Source of the DNA: Aestuariispira ectoiniformans
Lineage (GTDB): Bacteria > Pseudomonadota > Alphaproteobacteria > UBA8366 > Aestuariispiraceae
Reading direction: 5' to 3'
Assembly (NCBI RefSeq): GCF_025136295.1
Contig: NZ_CP062788.1
Span: 1,240,001-1,304,000 of the forward strand
DNA: 64,000 bases
Shown: positions 42,967 through 50,445 of the stretch, one piece after another
Layout: every line of letters starts with the position of its first letter
Numbering within the stretch: the first letter of the stretch is position 1
The notes under the pieces: model-generated
What the model saw: the letters and a program-made list of their open reading frames with translations, nothing else
The model's database searches: none
What the model was told of the DNA's origin: nothing
Position numbers and translations under genes: made by a program

Positions 42967-43494
42967 TCAGGCAAACTGATCGACAATCTGCCCCAGGGTC
43001 CGGACCTGTTCGTTTTGATTGTTTTCATTCCCCGTCACGGTGGTCGTTGTGTTCGCCAGCCCGACGGCCTGATTGGTTTCATTGGCAGGTGCGGTCGCGC
43101 TGGTTTCACCGGCGGCAGGCGTTGCCTCCGTTGCGGCAGTCGGTTGCGGTGCGGTGGTCTGGCCCGTGGCGAGGGCCTCCTGCGCCGCAGCACTCAATGT
43201 GACCTGATCGCGAGGCTCATTTTCGCTGGCTTCGGGGCGACGGGTTTCATTGGGGGCAGATTCTTCCCCTGCCTGGGTCGTTCCGGCCGTGGCCGGCGCG
43301 CCGGTTTCATTCACGCCCTGCGCGGTGTTGGCTTCGGTTCGCGTTGCCTGGGTCTGTTCCTGGGCTGCCTGTCTTTGCTGTTCATCGCGCAGACGGGCAT
43401 CGTCCTCTGCGGCGCGTTGACGATCTGCCACGCGCGCATTCTGTTGGGCCGCATCAAAGCCGCTGTTGGTATTTACACCCGCGACATCAGCCAT
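42967..43494 (-). CDS. Low-complexity, Gln/Asn/Thr/Ala-rich acidic protein of unknown function
   Basis: The 175-residue protein is not recognised. The first third is charged and likely helical (ADRQRAAEDDARLRDEQQ). The middle is rich in Thr, Ala, Glu and Asn, with little hydrophobic content and no Cys. A short segment DQVTLSAAAQEALA resembles the ends seen in flagellar or FlaG-neighbour proteins, but that is weak. The C-terminus LGQIVDQFA may form a short helix. It has no signal peptide or membrane helix. It has its own terminator and a 221-base upstream region, so it is probably a real gene and an intrinsically disordered protein. Confidence 0.7.
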   Translation of the reverse strand: MADVAGVNTNSGFDAAQQNARVADRQRAAEDDARLRDEQQRQAAQEQTQATRTEANTAQGVNETGAPATAGTTQAGEESAPNETRRPEASENEPRDQVTLSAAAQEALATGQTTAPQPTAATEATPAAGETSATAPANETNQAVGLANTTTTVTGNENNQNEQVRTLGQIVDQFA

Positions 43495-43715
43495 AAGACG
43501 GGTTCCTTTCTGTTTGGCGACCGGGATAGCACCTCTGCGCCAACCCCCTCTGCCTGTTGAATAAAATCAGCAAGCCCCGCCGCAACCGCCCTTTCCGGCA
43601 CGCATCATCGTGACGGAATAGTGGATTACCTCGAAACCTAATATAGGACGAAAGGTAAATTTTTTCAATGAATGGCAGAATTCAGCCGATCACGTTCCTG
43701 TTGGGCTTTCGATGA

Positions 43716-44633
43716 TCACCGCCGATGGATGCGTTTGGGGTCAAGTGCATCCTGCAATCCGTCGCCCAGGAAATTGAAGGCGATGACCGTGGCGAAAATA
43801 GCCAGCCCCGGCCAAAGTGCGAGCAAAGGCGCGTCCCAGATATAGTCCTGCACGGCGGTCAGCATGTTGCCCCAGCTTGGGGTCGGTGGCTGTATACCCA
43901 GCGCCAGGAAGCTCAAGACGGATTCAAACAGGATGACCGATCCAATGGTCAACGTTGCCGCGACGATAATCACCGGCAGCGTATTGGGCAGAAGATGGCG
44001 GTAGAGAATGGCCGGGATGCTCAATCCCTGTGCGCGGGCGGCGGTGATGAAGTCGCGGCGGCGAAGCGACAGGGTCTCTGCCCGCACCAGCCGTGCGACC
44101 GTGGTCCAGCCCACGAGGCTTACGATCAGGATGATCCGGTACAGGCTGAAACTGTCGGACCGGGCCAGCGCCTCCGGCAGGCCCAGTTTGGCCGGATCGA
44201 TGGCGGCCATGATGATCAACAGCGGCAGCAGGGGCAGTGAGATCACGCCATCAGTGAGGCGCATCAGCAACCGGTCGAGCCAGCCGCCCATATATCCCGC
44301 CCAAAGCCCGATTACCGTGCCGATGGCGGCTGAGAGAAGGGCTGCTGATATGCCGACGAAAAGCGAGACCCTCCCGCCATAGAGAAGGCGCAGGAAAATA
44401 TCCCGCCCGGCCTCGTCCGTACCCAGCCAGTGTTGTGCGCTGATCGGGGCGAAACGGTTGAACAGGTCCGTTGCCTCCGCATCCAGGTTCAGGATCATTT
44501 CAAAGAGAGGAGCGGCCAGTGCCAACAGGCCGAACAGGAGCAAAAGGGCGAGGCTCGCGACGGCTAGCCGGTGTTCCAGAAAGGCGGAGAACAGGGCGTG
44601 TCCCGGCGTATAGACCTTGGCTGGTTTACTCAT
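43716..44633 (-). CDS. ABC transporter permease, OppC/DppC type
   Basis: The 305-residue inner-membrane protein has six transmembrane segments and the second-permease layout of oligopeptide/nickel importers. FSAFLEHRLAVASL at the start is the OppC_N segment. The coupling-loop region ARLVRAETLSLRRRDFITAA (about 190-209) is the EAA motif that touches the ATPase. GIQPPTPSWGNML near residue 265 is family-typical. The start overlaps the stop of the OppB-type gene by 8 bases. No ATP-binding genes follow; the next gene is a low-complexity protein. Confidence 0.93.
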   Translation of the reverse strand: MSKPAKVYTPGHALFSAFLEHRLAVASLALLLLFGLLALAAPLFEMILNLDAEATDLFNRFAPISAQHWLGTDEAGRDIFLRLLYGGRVSLFVGISAALLSAAIGTVIGLWAGYMGGWLDRLLMRLTDGVISLPLLPLLIIMAAIDPAKLGLPEALARSDSFSLYRIILIVSLVGWTTVARLVRAETLSLRRRDFITAARAQGLSIPAILYRHLLPNTLPVIIVAATLTIGSVILFESVLSFLALGIQPPTPSWGNMLTAVQDYIWDAPLLALWPGLAIFATVIAFNFLGDGLQDALDPKRIHRR

Positions 44634-45591
44634 CGCTTTCGGCCCCCAACCGGATTCGCGGGTCGAGCGCGGCATAGGAAATGTCGGCCAGGAAATTCCC
44701 GGTGAGCGTCATAACGGTTGCCAGCAGGAGGCCGACCATCGCCAGATTATAGTCATTGCCCAATATGGAATCGTAGATGGTTTTGCCCATGCCCGGCCAG
44801 GCGAAGATGCTTTCGGTGATCAGCGCGCCGGAAAACAGGTTTCCCAGGCTGAGCGCCACGATCGTGGTCAGCGGCAGGACTGCATTGCGGAAGACGTGGT
44901 GGACCATCAGGCGCATCTCGCTGACGCCCTTGGCGCGGGCGGTGCGGACATAATCCATGGTGAGCGCCTGGATTGCGGCAGCCCGCATGAAACGGATGAA
45001 GCTGCCGATACTGAGCAGGGTCAGCACCACAACCGGCAAGGTCAACCGGTGCAGCATGTCGAGGGCGGTGGCGTCATTGGGGAGCGCCGCGCTTGCCGGA
45101 AACCAGTTGAGGGTGACCGCGAAGAACAGGATCGCCAGGATCGCCAGCCAGAAGGGGGGCACTGAAATCCCGGCAAAGCTGAAAAGATTCACGCCATAGT
45201 CCAGCCAGCCATAGCGCTTATGGGCGGCCAGCAGCCCCAATGGCACAGCCAGCGCCACGGACAGCAACAGGGAGGGGAGCAACAGCCAGAGACTGTTGCC
45301 CAGGCGCGGCCAGAGAATGTCGAAAACCGGCTGTCCGTAAAGACGCGAATAGCCGAAGTCCCCCTGCAGGGCGGCGCTGAGCCAGTGGAAGAAACGTTCC
45401 AGTATCGGTTTGTCCAGTCCATAGAGCGCCTTCAGCCGGGCGGCGTCGGCGGCGCTGAAATCCGGGTTGCTTTGAACCATCAGGTCAATCGGGTCGCCGG
45501 GCATCAGGCCCATCATCCAATAGGACAGGAAGGCGACTACGAGAAGGACGATCAGGGATTCGATCAGGCGTTGGATCAGATAACCGGACAT
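44626..45591 (-). CDS. ABC transporter permease, OppB/DppB type
   Basis: The 321-residue protein has six transmembrane helices and the first-permease pattern. It begins YLIQRLIESLIVLLVVAFLS, then GDPIDLMVQSNPDF near residue 32. The EAA loop YVRTARAKGVSEMRLMVHHV is at about 215-234. It forms the inner-membrane channel with the OppC-type subunit for a peptide or other solute delivered by the binding protein encoded just upstream. It starts 6 bases after that gene's stop. Confidence 0.93.
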   Translation of the reverse strand: MSGYLIQRLIESLIVLLVVAFLSYWMMGLMPGDPIDLMVQSNPDFSAADAARLKALYGLDKPILERFFHWLSAALQGDFGYSRLYGQPVFDILWPRLGNSLWLLLPSLLLSVALAVPLGLLAAHKRYGWLDYGVNLFSFAGISVPPFWLAILAILFFAVTLNWFPASAALPNDATALDMLHRLTLPVVVLTLLSIGSFIRFMRAAAIQALTMDYVRTARAKGVSEMRLMVHHVFRNAVLPLTTIVALSLGNLFSGALITESIFAWPGMGKTIYDSILGNDYNLAMVGLLLATVMTLTGNFLADISYAALDPRIRLGAESDE

Positions 45592-45597
45592 GCTGGA

Positions 45598-47253
45598 TCA
45601 GTTTTCCATATGCCAGTTTTCCACCCAAAGGGTGCTGGGGAACTGGTGGCCGGTAGGCGTCAGGCCCTTTAGCTCCTTGGGCAGGATATAGGTGTTGGCC
45701 CGGAAATAAAGCGGCAGGGCAGGCAGTTCTTCTGCGTATATTTCCTGTGCCCGGTTCCACAGCGCCCGGTTTTCCGCCTCCCCGCATTTCAGTTCCAGGT
45801 CGTCGAGGACCTGATCCATCTCCGCATTGTCAAAGCCGGTGTAATTCTGCCCGGTCCATCCGTTCTTGTCCGACGGGATATTACCAGAATACAGGGTGGA
45901 ACGGGGAATGTTGCGTGGTGACGAAATCCAGGCGAACAGCGCCATATCCTTGAACTTGCGTTTGGAGATGGTTTCTCCGAACAACACGCGCGGCGGCTCG
46001 TTTCGGATGGTGAGGTCAATGCCCAGTTCCTTCCACTGGGATTGCAGGACCTGCTCCACCAGTTCCCGGTTTTTCGATCCGGCGGTGGAATTGACCTCAA
46101 ACGTCAGCCGTTCGCCCGCCGCATTGGTCCGGAAGCGCCCGGCCTTCTTCCAACCTGCCGCATCCAGAAGTTCTGCCGCCTTGGCCGGATCATAGGCATA
46201 TGTCTTCACATCCGGATCATAGACCACGTCGAGGGGGTGGACACTGCCATTGGCGACGGGCTGCTTGCCCGCGAACAGGTTCTGGCTGATGGCCTCCCGG
46301 TTGATGCCATAAAGCAGGGCCTGACGGACGCGTTTGTCTGCCAGGACCGGATTATCCAACCTCAGGTCGACATGCTCATAGACCAGACCGGGCTTGTAGA
46401 TGATCTGGTAGTTGTCGCCATAGCGTCTTTCAAAGCCAATGGCCTGATCGATTGTAAGGCCCAGTTCCCCCGCGATCATGTCGATATCGCCGCTTAGAAG
46501 GTTGGCGGTCAGGGCTGCGGTGTTTTCAATGCTGCGCAGCTCAATCTCGTCGAAATAGGGCTTCTTGCCCCACCAATGTTCATTGCGCACCAATGTGATC
46601 GACTGGCCCGGCTGTATCTGTGCCACGCGATAGGGGCCGAACCATAGCGCCGGGTTGGTCGGGTCGCGTTCGTAAAGCGATTTTGGGCGGTATTGTTTGG
46701 CGGCCTTCGGGTCGAAGAGGGCTGCTTCCATATGGGCGGGCAGGATATAGAATTGCGTCAGGCCCTTATACTCGCAGCTCCGCTTGTTGATGTAGAGCGT
46801 GAAGGTATGGGCATCCTTGATCTCAACCTTTTCGATCCGCTTGAACAACTCGTAATTGTCAAAGCCGGATTGCGGGTTGTGGCCGACCTTCCAGGTGAAC
46901 TCGATATCCTTGGTCGTCAGTGGCGTGCCATCGCCCCAGACAGCCTTGTCATCCAATGTGTAGGTAACCGCGATCCCGTCCTTGCCGTCGGCGGTCTTGT
47001 AATATTTCGCCGTGCCTTTTTCCAAATCCGGCAGGGCGGTGCACAGCATGCAGACATCCTCCCAATCCGGCGAAATGGTACTGATCGGGCGGCGCGTCAT
47101 ACCCATGATATAGGTCTTGGCCAGCATGCTGTCATAGGCCGGGTGCAAGGTGCTGGGATATTGGCTGATCCCGATGACAAGCCGCTCTTTTGCCTCTGCG
47201 GCCAGCGGCAGGGCGATCAACAGGATAAGGATCAGGCGGCTCAGGATTGTCAT
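45598..47253 (-). CDS. Family 5 extracellular solute-binding protein (peptide/nickel type)
   Basis: The 551-residue periplasmic protein has a signal peptide (LILILLIALPLAAEA, residues 7-21) and the SBP_bac_5 fold. VIGISQYPSTLHPAYDSML opens the mature protein and KDIEFTWKVGHNP near residue 117 is in the first lobe. LADKRVRQALLYGINREAI near residue 303 is the family hallmark in the second lobe. It delivers an oligopeptide or other solute to the two permeases encoded downstream. It is divergent from an XRE-cupin regulator gene, which may control it. The ligand is unknown. Confidence 0.93.
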   Translation of the reverse strand: MTILSRLILILLIALPLAAEAKERLVIGISQYPSTLHPAYDSMLAKTYIMGMTRRPISTISPDWEDVCMLCTALPDLEKGTAKYYKTADGKDGIAVTYTLDDKAVWGDGTPLTTKDIEFTWKVGHNPQSGFDNYELFKRIEKVEIKDAHTFTLYINKRSCEYKGLTQFYILPAHMEAALFDPKAAKQYRPKSLYERDPTNPALWFGPYRVAQIQPGQSITLVRNEHWWGKKPYFDEIELRSIENTAALTANLLSGDIDMIAGELGLTIDQAIGFERRYGDNYQIIYKPGLVYEHVDLRLDNPVLADKRVRQALLYGINREAISQNLFAGKQPVANGSVHPLDVVYDPDVKTYAYDPAKAAELLDAAGWKKAGRFRTNAAGERLTFEVNSTAGSKNRELVEQVLQSQWKELGIDLTIRNEPPRVLFGETISKRKFKDMALFAWISSPRNIPRSTLYSGNIPSDKNGWTGQNYTGFDNAEMDQVLDDLELKCGEAENRALWNRAQEIYAEELPALPLYFRANTYILPKELKGLTPTGHQFPSTLWVENWHMEN

Positions 47254-47318
47254 CGGCGGGACCTCTGTATCGGTTCCGTCTTTTATATCAAAGAATTACC
47301 GATCCGGCCTATGTCTTC

Positions 47319-47365
47319 TTGACATGATCTCTATATTGGGAATATTTCTCATATATGGGAAATAT
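47319..47365 (+). promoter_or_regulatory. Promoter and inverted repeat upstream of the XRE-cupin gene
   Basis: TTGACA (47319-47324) is a perfect -35 box with ATATTT at 47342 as a weak -10. ATATTTC (47342-47348) and GAAATAT (47359-47365) are perfect inverted arms 10 bases apart. ATATTGGGAATAT and ATATGGGAAATAT also form a near direct repeat here. The sites sit between the divergent binding-protein gene and the XRE-cupin gene and suit autorepression. Confidence 0.5.
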
Positions 47366-47369
47366 GAAC

Positions 47370-47927
47370 ATGGATACACAAGGCATTGATCAGCGACTGG
47401 CAGCGCGCCTCAGGGCCCTGCGGGCAGAGCGGGGCTGGTCATTGGATGAACTGGCGGGGCTGAGCAGCGTTAGCCGCGCGACATTGTCCCGGCTGGAAAA
47501 GGCGGAAGTCAGCCCGACCGCCCAGGTGCTGGGCAAACTGGGCGCGGCCTACGGGCTGACCATGTCGCGGCTGATGCATCTGGTGGAGGGCGGCTTTGCC
47601 CCGGTGATCCGGGCGGACGATCAGGAAGTCTGGACCGATCCGGAAACCGGCTTCACCCGGCGGACCCTTTCGCCACCTGCCCAGGGCCTTGCCGGGGAAA
47701 CTGTGCGGGGCGACCTGCCTGCCGGTCAGGCGATCGCCTATAGCAGTCCACCGCGCCCCGGTCTGGAGCATCATCTGGTCATGCTGGACGGACGGTTGAC
47801 CGTGACGGTGGATGGTCAGGCCCATGATCTGCATCCGGGCGACTGTCTACGCTACCAGCTTTATGGCTCAAGCCGTTTCGAGACGCCTGCGGACAGTGCG
47901 GCGCGCTATATTATTTTCATTGTGTGA
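47370..47927 (+). CDS. XRE-family regulator with a C-terminal cupin domain
   Basis: The protein is about 185 residues. The N-terminal helix-turn-helix (LDELAGLSSVSRATLSRLEK, near residues 25-44) is followed by a cupin sensor domain (about 110-180; PGLEHHLVMLDGRLTVTVDG and HPGDCLRYQ). This architecture is common in regulators of amino-acid, polyamine or peptide use, where the cupin binds the effector. ATG 47370 fits GGGA nine bases upstream; ATG 47355 and 47364 are alternatives. It is divergent from an oligopeptide-type ABC operon and 7 bases upstream of a GNAT gene. Confidence 0.9.
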   Translation: MDTQGIDQRLAARLRALRAERGWSLDELAGLSSVSRATLSRLEKAEVSPTAQVLGKLGAAYGLTMSRLMHLVEGGFAPVIRADDQEVWTDPETGFTRRTLSPPAQGLAGETVRGDLPAGQAIAYSSPPRPGLEHHLVMLDGRLTVTVDGQAHDLHPGDCLRYQLYGSSRFETPADSAARYIIFIV

Positions 47928-47934
47928 GGGCATT

Positions 47935-48471
47935 ATGTCGGACCTGTCGATTGCAGCATTGACCGCCGAAGAGCTTGAAGAACGCCTGCCGGAACTGGGC
48001 GCGTTGCTTCTGGCCTGTGTTGAAGATGGCGCCAGCGTCAGTTTCGTCCTGCCATTGACGCCGGGCGAGGCAACGGACTTCTGGCGGGGCAAAGTCCTGC
48101 CCTCCGTCCGGGAGGGTGGCAGCATCCTCCTCGCGGCCCGGATTGGGGGCCGGATCGCGGGCGTGGTGGAACTTGCCCATAAACTCCCGCCCAACCAGCC
48201 ACATCGGGCAGAGGTGAACAAACTTCTGGTTCACCCCGATTTCCGCAGGCGCGGTCTGGCACGCAAACTGATGGAAAGACTGGAGGACGAGGCGAGGACG
48301 CTGGGCAAGACTCTGCTGGTGTTGGACACACGGTCCGGCGACAAGGCTGAACCGCTTTATGCCTCAATGGGCTTCGAGACGGTCGGTCAAATCCCCCATT
48401 TCGCCGTCGACCCCCATGACCCCGGCAAGGTGGATGCGACGACGGTGATGTTTAAGCGGCTGGAGGGGTGA
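47935..48471 (+). CDS. GNAT family N-acetyltransferase
   Basis: The 178-residue protein is a GNAT acetyltransferase. The acetyl-CoA motif A is VNKLLVHPDFRRRGLARKLM (about 96-115), preceded by AGVVELAHKL and followed by LDTRSGDKAEPLYASMGFE, a common GNAT ending. It is cotranscribed with the XRE-cupin regulator (7 bases apart). Such regulator-acetyltransferase pairs are common and may detoxify or modify the imported ligand. The acceptor substrate is unknown. Copy D of the hairpin repeat lies 29 bases after its stop. Confidence 0.92.
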   Translation: MSDLSIAALTAEELEERLPELGALLLACVEDGASVSFVLPLTPGEATDFWRGKVLPSVREGGSILLAARIGGRIAGVVELAHKLPPNQPHRAEVNKLLVHPDFRRRGLARKLMERLEDEARTLGKTLLVLDTRSGDKAEPLYASMGFETVGQIPHFAVDPHDPGKVDATTVMFKRLEG

Positions 48472-48499
48472 GGGGAGCACCGAAGCTTCCTTAAAGCCC

Positions 48500-48614
48500 G
48501 TCATCCTCGTGCTCGACACGAGGACCTACGGGGGCAAAGTCCTATCCGCAGAAAAGGCGATCACAGCGCAGGCAAAGCCGTTTCGTGGATACGCGGGTCA
48601 AGCCCGCGCATGAC
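48500..48614. repeat. Inverted pair of GTCAT-CTTGA hairpin repeats (BIME-like), copy D
   Basis: The left unit (48500-48530) reads GTCAT, CCTCGTG, CTCGA, CACGAGG, ACCTACG. The right unit (48583-48614) is inverted with stem CGCGGG/CCCGCG and loop CTTGA. The 52-base interior begins GGGGCAAAGTCCTATC, close to the interior of copy A. The rest of the 48472-48738 gap is AT-rich and holds nothing else I can support. Confidence 0.8.
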
Positions 48615-48738
48615 GAGTATTCTTAGGCGTTTTATAAGGCCATCATGCTCTTGCGTGGTTGTGCGGAGCGTCGAGTGTATTAGAATATTCGTGTAGCTGG
48701 ATCTCTACTATTGCGTTTAAAGTGAGTTGGGGGCGGCC

Positions 48739-49404
48739 ATGTCAATTCAATCTAAAATTATTCTTTCGTTGTTGATGTCTTTGACTGCGATTTCGACCAT
48801 CGTTTACGCTGGTGAAATAGAAAAGACGCTTGCGAAATGTGCGGCGATGGAAGGGAGCCTGGCTCGATTGGATTGCTACGACAGTCTAGCTAAAAAAAAT
48901 CAACTGAATGGTCCGCAAGCACAACCTATAGAGATTTCTGGCTTAGGTGGTTGGAAAGTGAGCAAAAATAAAAATCCTATTGATGACACTCAAAGCGTAG
49001 TCATTTTCTTGGAAGCAGAAACTGGGCGATCACGATGGGGGAGGCCCGTTGTGTTTGCCGCTAGGTGCCAATCGAATAAGACTGAGGCATACATTAACTG
49101 GAACGATTTTCTTGGGGATGATAGCTCCAGCGTTTACGAGGAATGGAAATATGTCACGATTCGTATTGGAGCGGGGGATGCGGAGGAGCAAAAGTGGAAC
49201 ATCTCGACCGATAAGCGGGCCACATTTGCTCCTGAATGGGCGGGGAGCCTCCTTAAAAAAATGGCTTCTGCGGACAGTTTTCTGGCTCAAGTTACACCGT
49301 TTGGTGAGTCTCCATTGACTGCAATATTCGATACTAGAGGGATGTCGGCAGCGCTAATGCCGCTGGCTGAGACCTGTGGTTGGAGCATAGATGGTTCCAA
49401 TTAG
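48739..49404 (+). CDS. VasI/TagO-like secreted protein (orphan)
   Basis: The 221-residue protein starts with a signal peptide (IILSLLMSLTAISTIVYA, about 6-23). The conserved KCAAMEGSLARLDCYDSLA (about 33-51) follows, then GGWKVSKNKNPIDDTQSVV near residue 72, AARCQSNKTEAYINW near residue 107, and a final TCGWSID. This is the pattern of the VasI/TagO/EvfG family, which is linked to type VI secretion but also occurs alone and in phages. No other T6SS gene is in the window. GC content is visibly lower than in its neighbours (one 60-base line counts 33%), which suggests transfer. ATG 48739 follows GGGGGCGG. Confidence 0.8.
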   Translation: MSIQSKIILSLLMSLTAISTIVYAGEIEKTLAKCAAMEGSLARLDCYDSLAKKNQLNGPQAQPIEISGLGGWKVSKNKNPIDDTQSVVIFLEAETGRSRWGRPVVFAARCQSNKTEAYINWNDFLGDDSSSVYEEWKYVTIRIGAGDAEEQKWNISTDKRATFAPEWAGSLLKKMASADSFLAQVTPFGESPLTAIFDTRGMSAALMPLAETCGWSIDGSN

Positions 49405-50333
49405 GTGTTTTCTTTGCGGGCATTTTCTTCCTCATTCCCCTCCCTAACCAACCAATCCCTCAACGCCTCCGCTTCTTTGCTCAACCGCCAGTGTTTGGGC
49501 CAGGTGACGTAAAAGCCTACATCGGTTTCCATGGTATCGGGCAGGATTTTGACGAGCTGTCCTTTGGCGACGAGGTCGTCGGTCAGGTGGTGCCAGCCCA
49601 TGGCGACACCTTCGCCTTCCAGGGCGGCGTGGATGACCAGCGCATAGTCGTTCATAAAGAGGCCTTCCTCTACGGCAACGCCCTTGACGCCGAATGTCGC
49701 CAGCCATTGTTCCCAGGTGAGGCGCGGACGGTAGGGTTCTTCCAGATGGATTAATCGGCAGGCCAACAGGTCCGCCGGTCCGGTGATCGGGCCGACCTGC
49801 TTCAGATAGTCCGGGCTGCAGGCCGCATAGACCGCTTCATGGGTGAAATATTGTGAGGAATACTGCATCCAGTCGTCCGGTCCCCGCCGGATGCCGAGCG
49901 AAATACCTTCCGCCGCCAGGTCCACATCCTTGTCCGTGGTCAGCACCCGGATATCCACATTGGGGTGTTCGTTGCGAAAGCGCGCCATGCGCGGCAATAA
50001 CCAGTAATTGGCAAAGGCGGTGGAGGCCGACAGGGTCACATAGCCACCCTTATGGCTGCGCCTTATATCCTCGACCGAGCGCTGGATATGGCTCATGCCG
50101 ATCGTCACGTCATGGAAGAAACGCTCCCCCACCTCTGTCAGCGACAGCTTGCGGTATTCCCGGTTGAAGAGCGAGACGCCCAGAAACTCCTCCAGCCGCT
50201 TGATGGCATAGGAAACGGCTGCCTGGCTGACGCCCAACTCGTCCGCCGCCTTGGTAAAGCTGAGCAGGCGGGCGGCGGCTTCAAAGGTGAAAAGCGCATT
50301 GGCGGAGGGGATGGTATTTCGCAATCGTCGCAT
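49401..50333 (-). CDS. LysR family transcriptional regulator (GcvA-like)
   Basis: The 310-residue protein is a LysR regulator of the GcvA-like branch. The winged helix (about residues 10-65) includes ALFTFEAAARLLSFTKAADE and VSYAIKRLEEFLGVSLFNRE. The effector domain follows. The C-terminal tail is charged (EENARKENT). It is divergent from the MttB-family/enolase-superfamily pair and the most likely regulator of it. Its stop overlaps the VasI-like gene by 4 bases. The inducer is unknown, probably the substrate or product of the two enzymes. Confidence 0.93.
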   Translation of the reverse strand: MRRLRNTIPSANALFTFEAAARLLSFTKAADELGVSQAAVSYAIKRLEEFLGVSLFNREYRKLSLTEVGERFFHDVTIGMSHIQRSVEDIRRSHKGGYVTLSASTAFANYWLLPRMARFRNEHPNVDIRVLTTDKDVDLAAEGISLGIRRGPDDWMQYSSQYFTHEAVYAACSPDYLKQVGPITGPADLLACRLIHLEEPYRPRLTWEQWLATFGVKGVAVEEGLFMNDYALVIHAALEGEGVAMGWHHLTDDLVAKGQLVKILPDTMETDVGFYVTWPKHWRLSKEAEALRDWLVREGNEEENARKENT

Positions 50334-50445
50334 AAATTGAACTTATCCTAACGGTGACATTTTTTGCTCTCCACGGCAGGAAGTAACGATATTACGATTT
50401 TCCCTCAGGCATAAGAATAAAATGAAGCTATGTCAGGAGCAGGCC

